Source of the DNA: Proteromonas lacertae
Lineage: Eukaryota > Sar > Bigyra > Opalinata > Proteromonadidae
DNA length: 64,000 nucleotides
Assembly: GCA_002245135.1 (NCBI GenBank)
Contig: NGBS01001166.1
Span: 124,001-188,000 of the forward strand
Direction of reading: 5' to 3'
In this document: in pieces, positions 33,506-47,250 of the stretch
How the letters are laid out: the number at the start of each line of letters is the position of its first letter
Position numbering within the stretch: position 1 is the stretch's first letter
The notes under the pieces: generated by a model
What the model was told of the DNA's origin: nothing
Seen by the model: the letters and a program-made list of their open reading frames with translations, nothing else
Database searches by the model: none
Translations under genes and position numbers: made by a program

Positions 33506-35955
33506 ATGAATTATTTCATAGACAATACGTTGTTCTCAATACTACCCATTGAAACAGGAGTATTGTGGTTATTTATTTTTTTAGGTTAATAAAAGAGTAG
33601 AAAAGAGTGAAAGTGAGGTATATTTGGTTGTTCAACATAAAAATGAAGTTAAAGCAGTAAAAATACTAGATATTCGTGGAATAAAAGACAAGAAGATATT
33701 AATATTCTATGAGAATAACTCGTTGTTGTTAGATTGTATAGATTACACTATTTATTCATCTAAACTGCTTCAAATGAATAATAACAATGAATTTGTGGTA
33801 TTAGAAAGAGAATATTACAACAGAGATTTAGAAACCGTTATTCAGAGTAAATCCCTTTCAAATTTTTATATTTGTGATGTGACATGTTCTATATGTGATA
33901 TATTAATGATACTGAGTGAATATAATGTATTAATTGGTAATTTAAAGAGTAGTAATGTTGTAATAGAGAATGGTGATGGAAATATAAAGTTATGTGATTT
34001 ATTCTTGAATGAGATAAGAAAGGAAGAAGATTTAAGATTATATGACATATGCTTCAAAAGCCCTGAAGAATTGAATGGATGTGAATGTAATGAAAGAAGT
34101 GTGATTTGGCCAATTGGATGTATATTATATGAGATGATGTGTAAAAAATTACCATTTGAAGATAATAATATGAATAGAACAAAAGAGAATATTCTGATAT
34201 GTAAATATAATAATGAGTTATTTAAAGATGATTCAATGAAAGAAATCATAAGTAGAATATTAAAAGTGAAGAATGAAGATAGAATGAGTTTAAAAGAGTT
34301 GAGAAAAGAGATGAGAAAGATGAGTGAAATATTAAAAGATGAAGAGAATAATCTAATGATATTGAAAGAAAAAAAAGAAGTGTTATTCAAAAATAATTAT
34401 GTAATTATCACGCTTCCAATAATATTTCTACCAGAATATTATCTTAAAAGTGAAAAATGGAAAGATATTCAAGATAAGTTGATAGAATCTTACAATATTG
34501 AACCTAATGAAAGAATATTGTCAATATTATTGATGATGAAATGTTACAAAAGAGATAAATCAATAAAAGAAATGTTGAAATTTCAAATTCATCATTATCA
34601 TCAATTTAGATATACAGAATGTTATTTGGATGAAATGATATTTAATATTCATGCTAGTGAAAAAAATAAGGAAATAATCATAGTCAATTCGAGTTATATT
34701 TGTTATTGCGAAAAAGGAATTAATTATTTCTTCAGAATAATGAAATTAATTAGTCCAACAAAACTTGAATTTGGTATAAATCTTATCATTTTTATTTTAT
34801 TTAGCTTATTCAGATGTACCAATCCAAAATCAATTATTATTTGGATCATATTTTACTCAATTATCAAACCTTCAAGAATTAGTGATGGGATGTTGTAAAG
34901 TATCTTTTTATTTCATTCAATCATTCGTTAAATCAGTTCCATTCATGAAATTAGAATATGTTAGTCTTTCATGTATGTATTGTTTTAATATTTTCTGAAA
35001 TAGCTAATCCAATTGGTCCAACAGGATTTGGATTACTACTTCCGTTTTTACATTTATTGATCAATAAAAATAATGAATTATGTCTTTATGAAATGGATTT
35101 AAATGATGAGTCAATGATATTATTATCAGAAGAATTATATAAATATCCAAAACTTAAGGAAATAGATATTAGAAATAACAATAATATTCATTCTGTTGGA
35201 TTAAAAGCCTTATTCTCCAAATTTCCAATTTCGAAAGTCAGATTTTATTTCAATGGAAGTAAAGAGTTGCTGATTGATAAAAATATTCCAGAATTAATAA
35301 AATACATAGAATGTGGTAATGGGTTGTATATATATAATTGTGAAATTGATGATGAAATTTTTGAAGCTTTTATTCAATTAAGATTAAATGATTTAACTGA
35401 AATAGAGATGATTGATTTGAGTAGTATTATTTGATATTTTTACATTATTTAGATAATAAACTAAGATATAACAGTATAAGAATGTTGATAAACAATTTAT
35501 CATCATTACCAAATCTTAAAGAGCTTCGATTATATGGAAATGAAATAGGAGATGAAGGAATGAGAATAATATCTCCTAATTTGCATTTATTATTGTATGA
35601 ATTTAAAAATAATTATAAACTAAATTGTTCTGGTATAACAAAAATCATTATTTTATATTTAATAGAAATGGGATTATCTTCAATAGGATTGAGATACTTA
35701 TTAGATGGTTTAAAGAGTATTTATGGAAAGATAGATATTGATATAAGTGATAATAATATTAATTCAGATGGAGTAGAATATTTGATGAGTTATGTGAAAG
35801 AGAATGATAATATTGAAACATTAATAATTGATAGTATAATATATTATTTGAAATTGTGCTTTATAGATAATCAAATTAGTAATACTATGATAGAAGAATT
35901 GAGAAAACTGGTAAAAGTACAATACTCACAAAGTAAACGTTGTAAAATTATGTGA
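33506..35955 (+). CDS. Pseudokinase - leucine-rich repeat protein with C-terminal CaaX box
   Basis: Starts MNYFIDNTLFSIL at 33506. Residues about 20-260 form a protein-kinase fold: beta3 Lys in VKAVKIL, then IGNLKSSNVVIE in place of HRDLKxxN, KLCDLFL in place of DFG, SPEEL for APE, and IWPIGCILYEMMCKKLPF for the alphaF helix. The catalytic Asp of HRD is Asn, and the Gly of DFG is lost, so this is a predicted pseudokinase. After a linker, about six RNI-type leucine-rich repeats run from about 34790 to 35900 (LSNLQELVM, LPNLKELRLYGNEIGDEGM). Introns lie near 34764-34803, 34970-35003, 35424-35452 and elsewhere. The protein ends KRCKIM, a CaaX box preceded by basic residues, predicting prenylation and membrane attachment. 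Confidence 0.75.
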
Positions 35956-36119
35956 TAAAGTTTATATACTTAATTGTATTTTTTTGTACTTTTGTATTTT
36001 CTTTAAATATCACAAATGAATTATATACAATGAAAATATGTTAAATTTATATGAATATAATCACATCACATACAATATAAACAATAACAACAACAAATTC
36101 TTTTAAAAGAAATAATATT

Positions 36120-36633
36120 CTAAATTAAACCTTCTAATTCAGCTATATCAGAATCTAAATCAGAACCACTCTCACTATCAACATCTGAATCTGAATCTGA
36201 ATAATTATTATTATCATCTATATAAATTTCACCAACAGTGAAATATTCAAAAGTATTATTGTTTGAATTTATATTTCCAGTTATACATGGAATACACAAA
36301 TCTTGAGGATGAAAATGACAATTAACAACATTATTTTTAAGAGGTCCTTTTTGTTTAACAATATCTAAATAATTATATATATATATATATATATATATAC
36401 TATAATTTTCAGAATCAATTAGTGTAAAATATGAGTTCTTTTTGCTATTCGATTCTTTATCTAAATTCCTTGTGTCTTGCGAACTGTAACATAATAACAT
36501 ATCACCACCATCATTGAATTCATACATAGCTAAATCATAAAATGGAGGAATCTGTTTAAATGGACAATTCTTACGCAAATCCCATACATAATCACTTATA
36601 ATTACTTCTGGTTCTATTAAATATAATAAATAA

Positions 36634-36672
<39 letters not shown>

Positions 36673-39600
36673 TATAAGGATGGATAAGATTTGAATTGCT
36701 ACAGCTATTATCTTCTAATTGATAGGCATCTAATACTATTTTATTGCTTCTAATATCAACTACCACACCATCGACTAATATTAAATTCTTTTTATCATCA
36801 TAATCAAAAGCATCAGATAAATTCTTTGGACATTCATACGAATAAGTCATTCTATCGCTATTTATATCATAAATCTTTATTTCACCATAATATTCACCAT
36901 TAGTACTGTTTCTATCTCTTGAATCATCATGAAAATAACAAACTAATTCATTACTATAATGAGAAAAACCAACTGCATCTATATTATTGAAACTTTTTAC
37001 TATTTGATATTCTGTTGGTGATTTTATGGAGTATAATATTGAAGGTTCATCTGTTGTAATAAGTACAAATTTATTTGAAAAGTTTGAACGAATGTTTGAT
37101 ATTGATCCAGCTGCTTGTTCAAGTACAATTTGATAACAATAATTATGATCTAATAAACGTAATGAATAATGAATTATACTTGTAAGATCAAATAGAAATG
37201 ATTCAGCATCAAAAGTAGATGCTAATACATGACAATCATCAATAAAACAAAAATCACTATACGGTTTATCATTGAAAATCCAATCTTTTTTGTTATTTAA
37301 ATCTTTATAGAAATATCTATTGTTTAAATTCTTATATCTATAATGTAATGTAGAATCAGTGGACGTTTCAAATGTTAATAATCTTGTAGTCATATTGAGT
37401 GGAACAGTGTTTTGTATTGGATTTGAATTACATTTGTGCGGAACTAATAATGAAAACTTTGGTAGTAACTATAATAAAGAATATAATAACAATGATATAA
37501 AAGTAAATATATATATATATATATATATACAGATCCTGTATTAGGACATTTCATATGTTCATCATATAAATAATCAGTAACTACTTCCTCTAACCTTGAT
37601 CTAGTATTATTAATATTATTATTCAATGGTATATAATGAAATGGAGTTTGTTGTTGTTGTTGTTGTTGTAGCTGAGATGTATAATTTTCACTAATTCTTC
37701 TTTTCTTTATAGTTGATGATGGTGTAAATTGCATTGAATTGTTGTTGTTATAATTATTATTAGAGGAGATTGATGAAAATGGTCTTTTCATTGGAGATGG
37801 TTTTAATCCTATCAATTTAATCATTTCTTTCTTCTTATCATTTTTATTAACTGATTGTTGTTGAGATGGTGGTGGTAATGATGCTGCTTCTGATACAAAT
37901 GATTGGATATTACCTTCTTCTATTAACTTTTTAGCTGTTTCTTTTAATCCATTATTATTTAAATGTTCATAGATTATATACAATAACTCCTTTTTATCAA
38001 AGTTAATTTGATTTTTGTTGATGTTTTTATATTGTTTGATTTTCATATCATTTTCAAATTCATCTGATAATCTATATTCTAATTCAAATAGACTGTTATG
38101 ATATAATATTGAGAATATATTATTATAGTCAATGTCATTCTTAGCTGCATAAAGTAATGTATGAACCAATGGTTTTATAGATATTTTAAAGAACATTCTA
38201 ACTTGAGATTCTCTACATAATCCTAGTAATATTGAAGTGATATAATAATGAATGGTGATTAGATAATTGCTACCATTACATTTCTTAAATAAGTCTTTCA
38301 ATTTAGCAAAACCTTGGAATTCTCTGATTTGATATCTCATTGGTGCTTTTAGATCATCTTCCCAACTAAGATCGCAAGTACAATGTAATTGAGTATTGGA
38401 TGTAATCTTTTGAATTGTTGATAATTGTTGATATCTGAATAAATAGCATGAATTTGTATGAGTTTCCTTAAGTAAATTGTATAATAAAAATACTAATGAT
38501 TCTATATCAGTGAATTTCTATATAAATAAATAATAATAATGAATAAATATACTGGATCATTAATATGATCAAATACAATACTAATCAATTCACTATTTCC
38601 ATTCAATATAAACTTATAATTATAAGGTGATATTAAGAATGAATTAGATATATTTATCATATTCAATAACTCTTTATCTGTAGCATTTATATCATCTGTT
38701 GGATATTCAAATACATACTTTAAATAGTTTGTATCAAGGAATAATGTCTTTATTTTACTCCAATTTTCTACATCATATATTTGATAAGCTTCTTTGGGAT
38801 AGATGTATATTAATTTCATTACTTTATCTAATGCATTTTCAACATCATCAAACTATAATATAATATATATAATATATAATAATAATACGTTATTATTATT
38901 AAACAATATATTCTTATATTCATAAGGTACATTATTAATATTTCCAAACACTTTCATTGCTAGATCACTACCTCTCAATATCACTTCTACACTAATATAT
39001 ATACCAATTACATGTAATAATGGTTCAATAAATACATCAAACTCTTCATCTTCTATATCTCTAAAGTCCCTACCTAAATATGGAACATAAGTATCTAATA
39101 TATTCATTATTCCATCAACTTCATCAAGCTTTGACTTAAATGAATCATATTTTAGTAGATTTCCAATTAAGTCCAGCAATACTGATATTACCATTAAATG
39201 TCTATATATATAATGATATATAATAATACTTTGGTACTGTCTTGAAGATATACAACATATAATCAATTAAACTCTTCTTTATTGAATCATCAGAATCTAA
39301 TAAATATTTCACAGAATCTACAGTAGTAAGACATAAATAAATTTCCAGTAAACTCTCGCATATTGAAGGGTATTTCATACAAGTATGTTGGAAGTATAAT
39401 AAAATAGTTAAACCATGATATTGAGATATAAAATCAGATATACAATAAGATTGTCTTATCATATTGTTAACGACTTTCAATATATATTTAATAGTATATA
39501 AATCATCAGTTATTAATAAATAATGTATTAATAATTCAAATATATTGTTATTCTTCATTAATGCATATATATCAGTAGTAATGTTTGTTTTACTATATAT

Positions 39601-40874
39601 TTCTAATAACTTTAGAAATTCTGTATCGAATGTATTATTGAATGATAATTCGTGGTAATCAGGGTTATATAACTCAGGATCAGCTTGTATATGAGATATT
39701 TCATTATTATTTATATCTTCCATTGGTTTTAAATGACCTAATGGTATTTGAATGATTTCAGTAGAGTTTGTCAAGCCTACTACACCATCTGTGGAGGTAA
39801 ACCCCATTAAAGTACCAGTTAAACCTGTTTTTTCTCCACTGATGATTTGTACTAACATATTATGTTTCCATTTACTACCTTCTTTTGTTTTTACTGGAGT
39901 ATTATTATTATTATTATTATTTGTTTTTTTCTTCTCTTTTTCTCCTTCTGTTAATATACTTATTGAGATTTCTTCACAACTTTTATTCTATAAATATAAT
40001 ATATATATATATGATATACTAATAATAACTGTCTATGTGAATTATGCCATGTTTTCAAATCATCCATCATCTTATTCAATAATGGTAAATCTTCTGGAGA
40101 TTTAAATTTATCTAAACTATCTTCTAATGTTGAAAATGATAAATTGCATTTCCTATTCTCCTTTAATACACCTATTATTCTAAATAACAAATGATATGAT
40201 AATCTTTGAGTAAAATGACTGTATAGTGTCTTATTTGGATGTGATGCTTGTTGTGGTATTCCTACTGTTAAGGCTGTAGATTGCACTCTTAATGGATAAC
40301 AAGGGTTGGTTATTAAATCTGATATTTCACTTAGTGTCAAGCTTGAGGTTTGAATCGTTCCAGTGGTTGTTTCTTCAGCTGCTCTTTGAATGAAGAATGA
40401 GAAACTTAATAATCTTGCTGCTGCTATTTTTAGATGGATATTACTGCTTCTTAGATAATCTAAGACTATTCTGTACAGTTCAGATATTGTTTGATATTCT
40501 TGTACTAACGATGAGATGTTTGAAGGTGATTTATCTCTGATTGTAAAATCTTCTATCAAGTCATTCCTTTCTGCTTTATAGAAAATATCTGAAATGCTAC
40601 CAATATTACAAATATAGAATAATACATGTTCATTGTTTTTACTTTATCTTCAACACTAGTAGAAGTATCAAAAGTTAAAAGCTTTTGGATATTAAAATTT
40701 ATTTCTACAAGATAAAATAAAAATGAGTAATACCATGCATATCTCTCTCTTGATCCTATAAAACATTAAAAAGCAATAATATACTTGTGTTAGATTATTG
40801 AGAAATGCATTTTCGTCATCACTATCAAAACCATCATCAAGAAGTTCAATATCACTATCTGATTCGTCTGACAT
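36120..40874 (-). CDS. DCAF1: DCAF1/VprBP-like CRL4 substrate receptor
   Basis: Substrate adaptor of the CUL4-DDB1 E3 ubiquitin ligase. Starts MSDESDSDIELLDD at 40874 and has about eight exons (main blocks 40874-40785, 40559-39990, 39858-39230, 39200-38890, 38819-38555, 38515-37530, 37475-36675, 36615-36120). The N-terminal part is Armadillo-like helical. A LisH motif (ELLYIIYEHLNNNGLKETA) lies near 37960. The C-terminal WD40 region has the family hallmarks NLILVDGVVVDIRS (human NDLVLNDGVLWDVRS) and a WDLR motif near 36575. It ends in the acidic tail expected of DCAF1 (SDSDSDVDSESGSDLDSD). Introns are mostly (TA)n. About 1,400 residues, similar to the animal protein. It diverges from the OFD1-like gene over 56 bp. 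Confidence 0.85.
36639..36671. repeat. (TA)n microsatellite forming the 5' half of a DCAF1 intron
   Basis: About 16 uninterrupted TA units lie directly after the GT of a minus-strand intron (donor GTATATAT…). Comparable intronic tracts lie at 4714-4739, 6014-6044, 28844-28859, 29585-29600, 36373-36399, 37507-37529 and 63546-63572. Confidence 0.85.
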
Positions 40875-40930
40875 GCAAAAAATAAATTCTAGAAAATCAA
40901 GCCAAAGTTTGAATCAAATTCAAATTTAAA

Positions 40931-43640
40931 ATGTCAGATAGTAAAGAGAATGATGAAAATGACATTAGACATGCTATTTTAGATAAAGTGCAACAAGAAG
41001 AAATTAAAAATAAGATGAAAGTATTATTTTATCAGATTCAATTGAATAGGCTCAACTAAAATCTCTTGTTTGTGCACAGCTACAAGATGAGTTACATTTG
41101 CAATTACCTTATAACTCTAATAAATATATAGCGTTAGTAATAAACCTATTTCTAGAATTTAATAAGTTCTATGATTTGAAATTTACTTCAGATACTCTTG
41201 TCTGTGAAGCTAACTATAGAAAGGATGAAATGAAATTAGATGAAATATTATATGTATAATTAAATCAATAATTTACTCTAGTCTCTTAATATATCTGATG
41301 ATGACCATCCTTTCATTGTAGATTACAAAGCAAGAGGAGAACCATTAATATTCTCAATATTACGAGATATATCGGAAAGATACAAGATAGAATATAACTC
41401 AATAGAAACTCAAACAGATGAAGTAAAACCAAATACAAAAACAATAGTAATTACAGAAGAAGAAAAATTAGAAAGTGCAATAAAGTATGGAAACTATGAA
41501 AAACAATTATTAGAATTACAATATCAACAGCAAGTAAGAGAAATGGAGATAGAATTATCATATTATCAAAAGGAAGTAGAAAGATTAAAACAAAATGAAT
41601 CATCCTTAAAATCAATGTTGAAAGATACAGAAGAGAAATTTTTACATTTTAAATTAAAGACTGGTGATTTGACTGAATATAAAAGTAAGATATTAATGCA
41701 AGAAAAGAGAATAAATGATTATATTCATAGTGAAAAAGACTATCAAAATAGAATAAAAGATTATGAAAGACAGATTAAAGATTTAATATCAAAATCAAGA
41801 ATGACAATACCATCGTATTATCCACCACAACAACAGCAAAAGGCTAATACAATGTATTTGACCAATCAAATTTCTCCAGTTAATAACAATACAAATTATA
41901 ATAATATCAATAGTGGTTATGATAATTTAAGTAGATATGAAAATGAAATATTGCAGTATAAGAACAGTATATCAGAGTATCAATTAAGAATGGAAGATAA
42001 TGAGAAATTAATAGGAGAATTAAAACAATCTGAGCAGAATAATGTTATATTATTAAAGAAATATGAAATGGATATAAAAGAATTGAAGAATACTTGTACA
42101 ATTCAACATATTGATCAAATATACAAACTAAATGAAGAAATTAAACAATTAAAAACAGTAGAAACGAAATATTTATTAGAACTTAATAATTATCAAAAGG
42201 AAGTAAGTGATTTGAGAAAAGAAAATGAGAAATTATCAAAGCAATATTCAAAGGCAAAAGCAGCATTTGATAATAAGATTAAAGAATTGATTAAAAAGCT
42301 TGATGCTAGTCAAGTTTTAGTTCAATCAGATCTTATTCCTTCTTCCACATTATATAGTACAAATAATAATGATATTTATAATGTATATATATTAATTGAT
42401 TTATTAATAATAGAATCCTCATTATAACCACACTATAACAACACAATATCCACCATCGAATTACGTACCAGTTGAACCAAATCCAAATGCAACAAATGTA
42501 TATATTCATATAATTATATTTCATTGTAGTATCAATTCACTTCAACAAGAAATATCCTTCAACCTCCACCAGCTACAGTATCATCTTCATTATTTCCATT
42601 AAACACATATCAAAATACAACTCTATTGCAACCATCACTTCCACCACCACCTCAACAACAACAACAAACTCAGTTTCAATCCATTTATGATAAGAATACA
42701 AACAATCTTATGGGAAATTCAAATCAACCAACAAATGATAATTATCTCAAACAATCAAGTCTAACACAACTAGTTAGTGACAATAACAATCTCAATGAAT
42801 TAATAAGAAAGAATGAAATAATTTCATCTGTTAATAATAGAGATCTGAGAAATGAAGAAGAGAGAAAAGCACAAGAAGATTATAGACTTAATAGAATTGA
42901 TGAATTTACACAGAAAGAAGTAATGAAATTGGATAATATAACACAACAACAACATCAACCAACAACACAACAGCAATCAATACCACCACCATTTACTCAA
43001 CCAGCGGTTCAACAGCAACAATCAATACCACCACCATTTACTCAACCAGCGGTTCAACAACAACAATCAATACCACCACCTTTTACTCAACCAATTGCCA
43101 AATCAACAAGTAAATCCTGTAATAGCACAAGAAACATATCAACCACAGCCAACCATAACTCAATCAGATATTAAACCAATCATTCAACCAGCAATTAATC
43201 AACCAGTTACACAACAATTATCACCACCAGTAGAGGTAAAACAACCTTTGATTAATCAACCAACAGTAACTACAGTAGAAATAAGACAACCTTCATTAGC
43301 AATACCAAATGTTGATGAAACTGCAGCAGCAAAAGCAGCGGAAGAGGAAAGAAAAAGAAAAGAAGCAGAAGAAGAAGAAAAGAGACGAAAAGAAGCAGAA
43401 GCAGCAGAAGAAAAAAGGAAAAGAGAAGAAACTGAATTAGCTGAAAAACTGAGAAAACAAAGAGAAGAAGAAGCCTTAAGACAGAAACAAGAAGAGGAGG
43501 AAAGAAGAAGGAAAGAAGAAGAAAGGCGAAAGAAAGAGGAAGAAGATAGAAAGAAGAAAGAAGCAGTTGTTGTTTCTGATGATAATACATCATCTACTTC
43601 ATTTACAAATAGTAGTAGTTTTGATGGTGAATTAATGTAA
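40931..43640 (+). CDS. OFD1-like LisH coiled-coil protein (centriole/cilium candidate)
   Basis: Starts MSDSKENDENDIRHA. The early exons encode a LisH/FOP-type dimerisation segment (QLKSLVCAQLQDELHLQLPYNSNKYIALVINLFLEF … DLKFTSDTLVCE), as at the N-terminus of OFD1 and FOP. A long coiled coil follows (41543-42330). A Pro/Gln-rich zone contains a tandem repeat of SIPPPFTQPAVQQQQ (three and a half copies, 42978-43100), and the C-terminus is a highly charged E/K/R single-helix-like stretch (43325-43565) with a Ser-rich tail. A single-base frame change lies near 43095, at the end of the tandem repeat. The orthology to OFD1 is inferred from architecture, not from strong identity. Confidence 0.55.
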
Positions 43641-43756
43641 TAATAATTAGTTTCATATATAAAACTGTTTATTTAACACACAAAAAAAAGTAATTAACAA
43701 AAATGAAAATACAAATCATTTAAAGACATTTTAGATACTAACATACATATATTTCA

Positions 43757-45000
43757 CTAAATTCTAGCTGTAACAACTCCAGAGTTATGCAGTTGATAAT
43801 AACAAGGAGTTTTCTGAATTGTTAAATTAGGAATACACACTCTTCTCCTTTTAGATTTCTGTGTTACTTTCAATTCATTCACTGTATACGGTTGTGTAGT
43901 TAATGGAGGGAAGGGTGAATAAGATCGAGTATAAGATCCTCGAGGTGAAGGTATTCTAGCACTACTAGTGACTAATGTACATCTATCTGGTCGATAGAAT
44001 CTTGTTAATTGTGTTGGTGATAATGATAATGATAAATCTATTTGATTATTATTATTCTGTTGTGGTTGTGGAGAAGAAGGTGAAGGAGGTGAAGGAGGTG
44101 GTTTTATTGCTTCATTTAATTCAGAAATAGGACATTTATATGGTAATGGCGATTTTGATGGAGATAGTGTAGGACTACATCTTTGAGACTTGGGTGATTT
44201 ACGAAATGGAGTTGTTGGTGTTTGTATACGTTTTCTATTCATTCTATAAGGTGAACGTCTACCTGAAGGAGGTGCTGATTGTGGAGGATTAGGTCGAGAA
44301 AGACGTGAATTCATATTATCTGATTTACGAAGTGATTCTTTTGCTATATCTTCTATTTCCATTAATTCATCATTACATTTAGTAATATTCTTTATAAAGT
44401 CAGGTTCATGACAGATTAACTTCTTAGTGAAATTAGCTCCAGCTTGATGCATTTGTCTATCTTTTTCCTGCTCTAATTTCTCTTGATCAGCTCTCATTTC
44501 TTTTAAATAGGATGGAACAGCAAAAACATCACAAAATAAACGAAATCTATAATCATCTTCTGACCTTCTATCGGCTATATTTGACAACAACTTATATCTT
44601 CTTAATGACTCTGCAAAGGATATTAAAGAACTTAACCATTGAGTCACTTTCTGTTCATCACATAATCTGTGTAATTCTATTTATTTTTTAATTATTATGT
44701 ATATAATATACTATTTGTGGAAGATAGCATCTGTGCAAACTCATCAAAGTCAATTTCCCCACTGCCATCAGAATCCATATATTTGAACTGTTCGATTAAA
44801 CTTCTAGCATCTTGAGTCATTCCTAGCATTTTCATTGCATCTTTTAATTCTGCTAATTCGATAGTACCAGAACCATCTTCATCTAATTGTTGAAACATTC
44901 CCTTTATTTGAGCCAAGTCTCTTTCGCTGATTTTATCTGTTGAGAAAGCCGGTTTCATATGCCGAATTCTCATCCATTCTTTTGTTTGATAGGAAAGCAT
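43757..45000 (-). CDS. EF-hand protein with long Pro/Ser-rich tail
   Basis: The first exon (45000-about 44712) begins MLSYQTKEWMRIRHMKPAF and carries two canonical calcium loops, DEDGSGTIELAE and DSDGSGEIDFDE, separated as in calmodulin N-lobes. After a 35-nt intron, the second exon (about 44676-43757) has a helical region followed by a Ser/Pro/Arg-rich disordered tail with many SP/TP sites (SPTLSPSKSPLP), suitable for CDK or MAP kinase phosphorylation. The family matches calmodulin-like EF-hand proteins in the lobe only. The fusion to this tail is not one I recognise. Confidence 0.7.
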
Positions 45001-45106
45001 AAAAATAACTGGTCAAAACATCAAACATGTGTTAGAAGTTTTACTATAAAACACAAAAAACATCATAAACAACTTATTAAAAGGACAATTTAAATATAAA
45101 TATATA

Positions 45107-45725
45107 TTAGTTTATGTATTCATATGCTGGAGGTCCTATAACTACTTTTTTCTTAACCATAGAAATACAATGAGGAAGATATTCTAAACCAAATTCAATA
45201 TCTAATAAATAATACTAAACTAATAAATACCTTCTGCTGAATTAATATAATCAGGAATAACTTCATCCAATCTGTTCAAGAAAAATGAATTTATCAAAAT
45301 ATATAGTTGTGTTAAATATGGTCTTAAGAAGTTAGTGATCATAAATAATGGTTTTGTTCCATAATATAAAAACAAATGCGACACTTTTCTACCCTACGAT
45401 TTTGAATTAAGTATGAATTATACAAAAAAAGGTGGAAAGGTTATAATTTGACATAATGTAAATAATTCAAGTGAATATTTACCAAAATAGTCACAAATAG
45501 CATAGGTAAAGCCATAAATTGACCTAAATTTAAAATAAAGATAAAAAATTACCAATATAAAATCCATCTATTTTGACCTTTTATATCATCATTCTGTAAT
45601 GCTTTAAGAGTACAATAAACTGAATATAAGGTAGTTAGAAGGCTATTAATGAGTTATAATACATCATCATATATATACCAAAAGATTGAATATAAAATAA
45701 TAGTAAAACTAAATCTATCATCCAT
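45107..45725 (-). CDS. REEP/TB2-DP1-HVA22 family ER-shaping protein
   Basis: Too fragmented for any long single frame; reconstructed from five short exons starting ATG at 45725. Pieces in order: MDDRFSFTIILYSIFW; TLYSVYCTLKALQNDD; RWILYW; IYGFTYAICDYFGKYSLELF; HLFLYYGTKPLF; and DIEFGLEYLPHCISMVKK before the stop at 45107. These match the TB2/DP1/HVA22 pattern 'YPaYxSxKALes…wLtYWvvya…lFLlWl'. Introns are about 36, 29, 30 and 29 nt. Predicted hairpin membrane protein that curves ER tubules. It diverges from the SLC35-type transporter across about 96 bp. Confidence 0.75.
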
Positions 45726-45821
45726 TAAAAAAGCAAAAATATAAAAATAGACTTGATTTTGGTTTGTTGGTAAAAGGTAATTGTTAATGTAATTGACATT
45801 TTGAATCTTTTCATTTCAAAT

Positions 45822-47133
45822 ATGTCATTTGAGAAGTTAAATATAGTGCCACTAATTTTTTATATTGGTATATTATGCGCAGTATCTCTGGGATTTGCTT
45901 GCTATGCGAAAAAAGTCAAATCAGTTGCGAATAAACGAACATACACATTATTTTCTATTGCTGCACTATGGTTCGCTGTTAGTGTATCGATGACGATGTT
46001 TAACAAATACTTGTTTTCATTCGCGAATGGACATGGTTTTCGCTACCCGTTCTTAGTCACATCAGCACAGGTATATTTTATGCATTATGTTTTATAAAAA
46101 TAATAGATGCTAATCAAGTTAATTCTCTCCACATTTACTACATCAGTATGTACCCAAGATAATCCACAGAATCTATCAAATTATGTAATAATACGTCAGA
46201 CAATACCAGTAGGAATATGTACAGTTATTGATATTGCACTAAGTTCTCTAGGATTGGAATACGTAACAGCTAGTACATATACAATATTAAGATCAGGTGG
46301 TATAATATGGGTATTAGCAATATCAGTATTAATGGGGCTACAGGAGTTTCATTGGTCTTTATTGTTAATCATCCTCTTCATATGTGTAGGTATAATGTTA
46401 TCAAGTTATGGAGGAATAACATTCCATATGTTTGGTGTAGTAGTAGTAATTGGATCTACAATAGCTATGGCATTAAGGTGGTGTATGACACAGTATCTGT
46501 TACAAGGGCAATATAAATTATCACCAATGGTTACGTTGAAATATACTGCATTTAGTGGATTACTGTTCTTTTTACCAATTTCTATATATTATGAAGGAAA
46601 TCAGTTTGTTGAAAGAGAATTAAAGAGTATATTTATTTTATATATTATGTATATAGAATTATCATCACTATCACAACCACCATTTGAGTGGAATGAATTT
46701 AATCCTGAAGATATTGGTAATTTGTTGTTACCATTTATGTTTGTATTGATTGTTGGAGTGTTTGCATTTTTATTATTGAATTTAGAGTATCATTTCGTAC
46801 AGAAGTCCTCTTCATTAACATTAACAGTAGTTGGTCATTTTAAAGATATATTACAGATATTATTATCTGTATTAATATTCAATGATACATTGTCTATCAT
46901 TAATTACATTGGAATAACAATAGCGTTTGGAAGTATTATATCTTACAGATTAGTTTCATCTTCACTATCTGTAAAAAAGAAAATAGAACAAAGTATATAT
47001 AATATATTCATATAATATTTATTATTTATTAGTCTCTGAACGTACATTAGGATATTTACCTCTGAGTGTTCGAACTCCAAGAGAAATTGGAGGAACACCA
47101 AGAGATAGTAGAGAATCATTAAGAGTACTGTAA
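45822..47133 (+). CDS. SLC35/triose-phosphate-type nucleotide-sugar transporter
   Basis: Start MSFEKLNIVPLIF at 45822. About ten hydrophobic helices, with family blocks FAVSVSMTMFNKYLF (TM with the 'NKxx' of the TPT family), LSSLGLEYVTASTYTILRSGGIIWVL, and VVGHFKDILQILLSVLIFND ('S-x-T-x-x-V-x-G-x-x-K-D' block). This pattern resembles SLC35C2-type proteins. Introns: about 46071-46106 and a microsatellite-like one at about 46994-47032, which joins a C-terminal cytosolic tail (ERTLGYLPLSVRTPRE) ending at 47133. Likely Golgi or ER membrane; the transported nucleotide sugar cannot be deduced. Confidence 0.82.
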
Positions 47134-47250
47134 AATATATAACTTTATCCTTTAATTTTATTAATTAGTTCAGTGATTTATAATATATACAGTTGTTGTA
47201 TTATTAGAGGTGTACATAAAAACTATTTTAATAAATATATTTATTATTAA

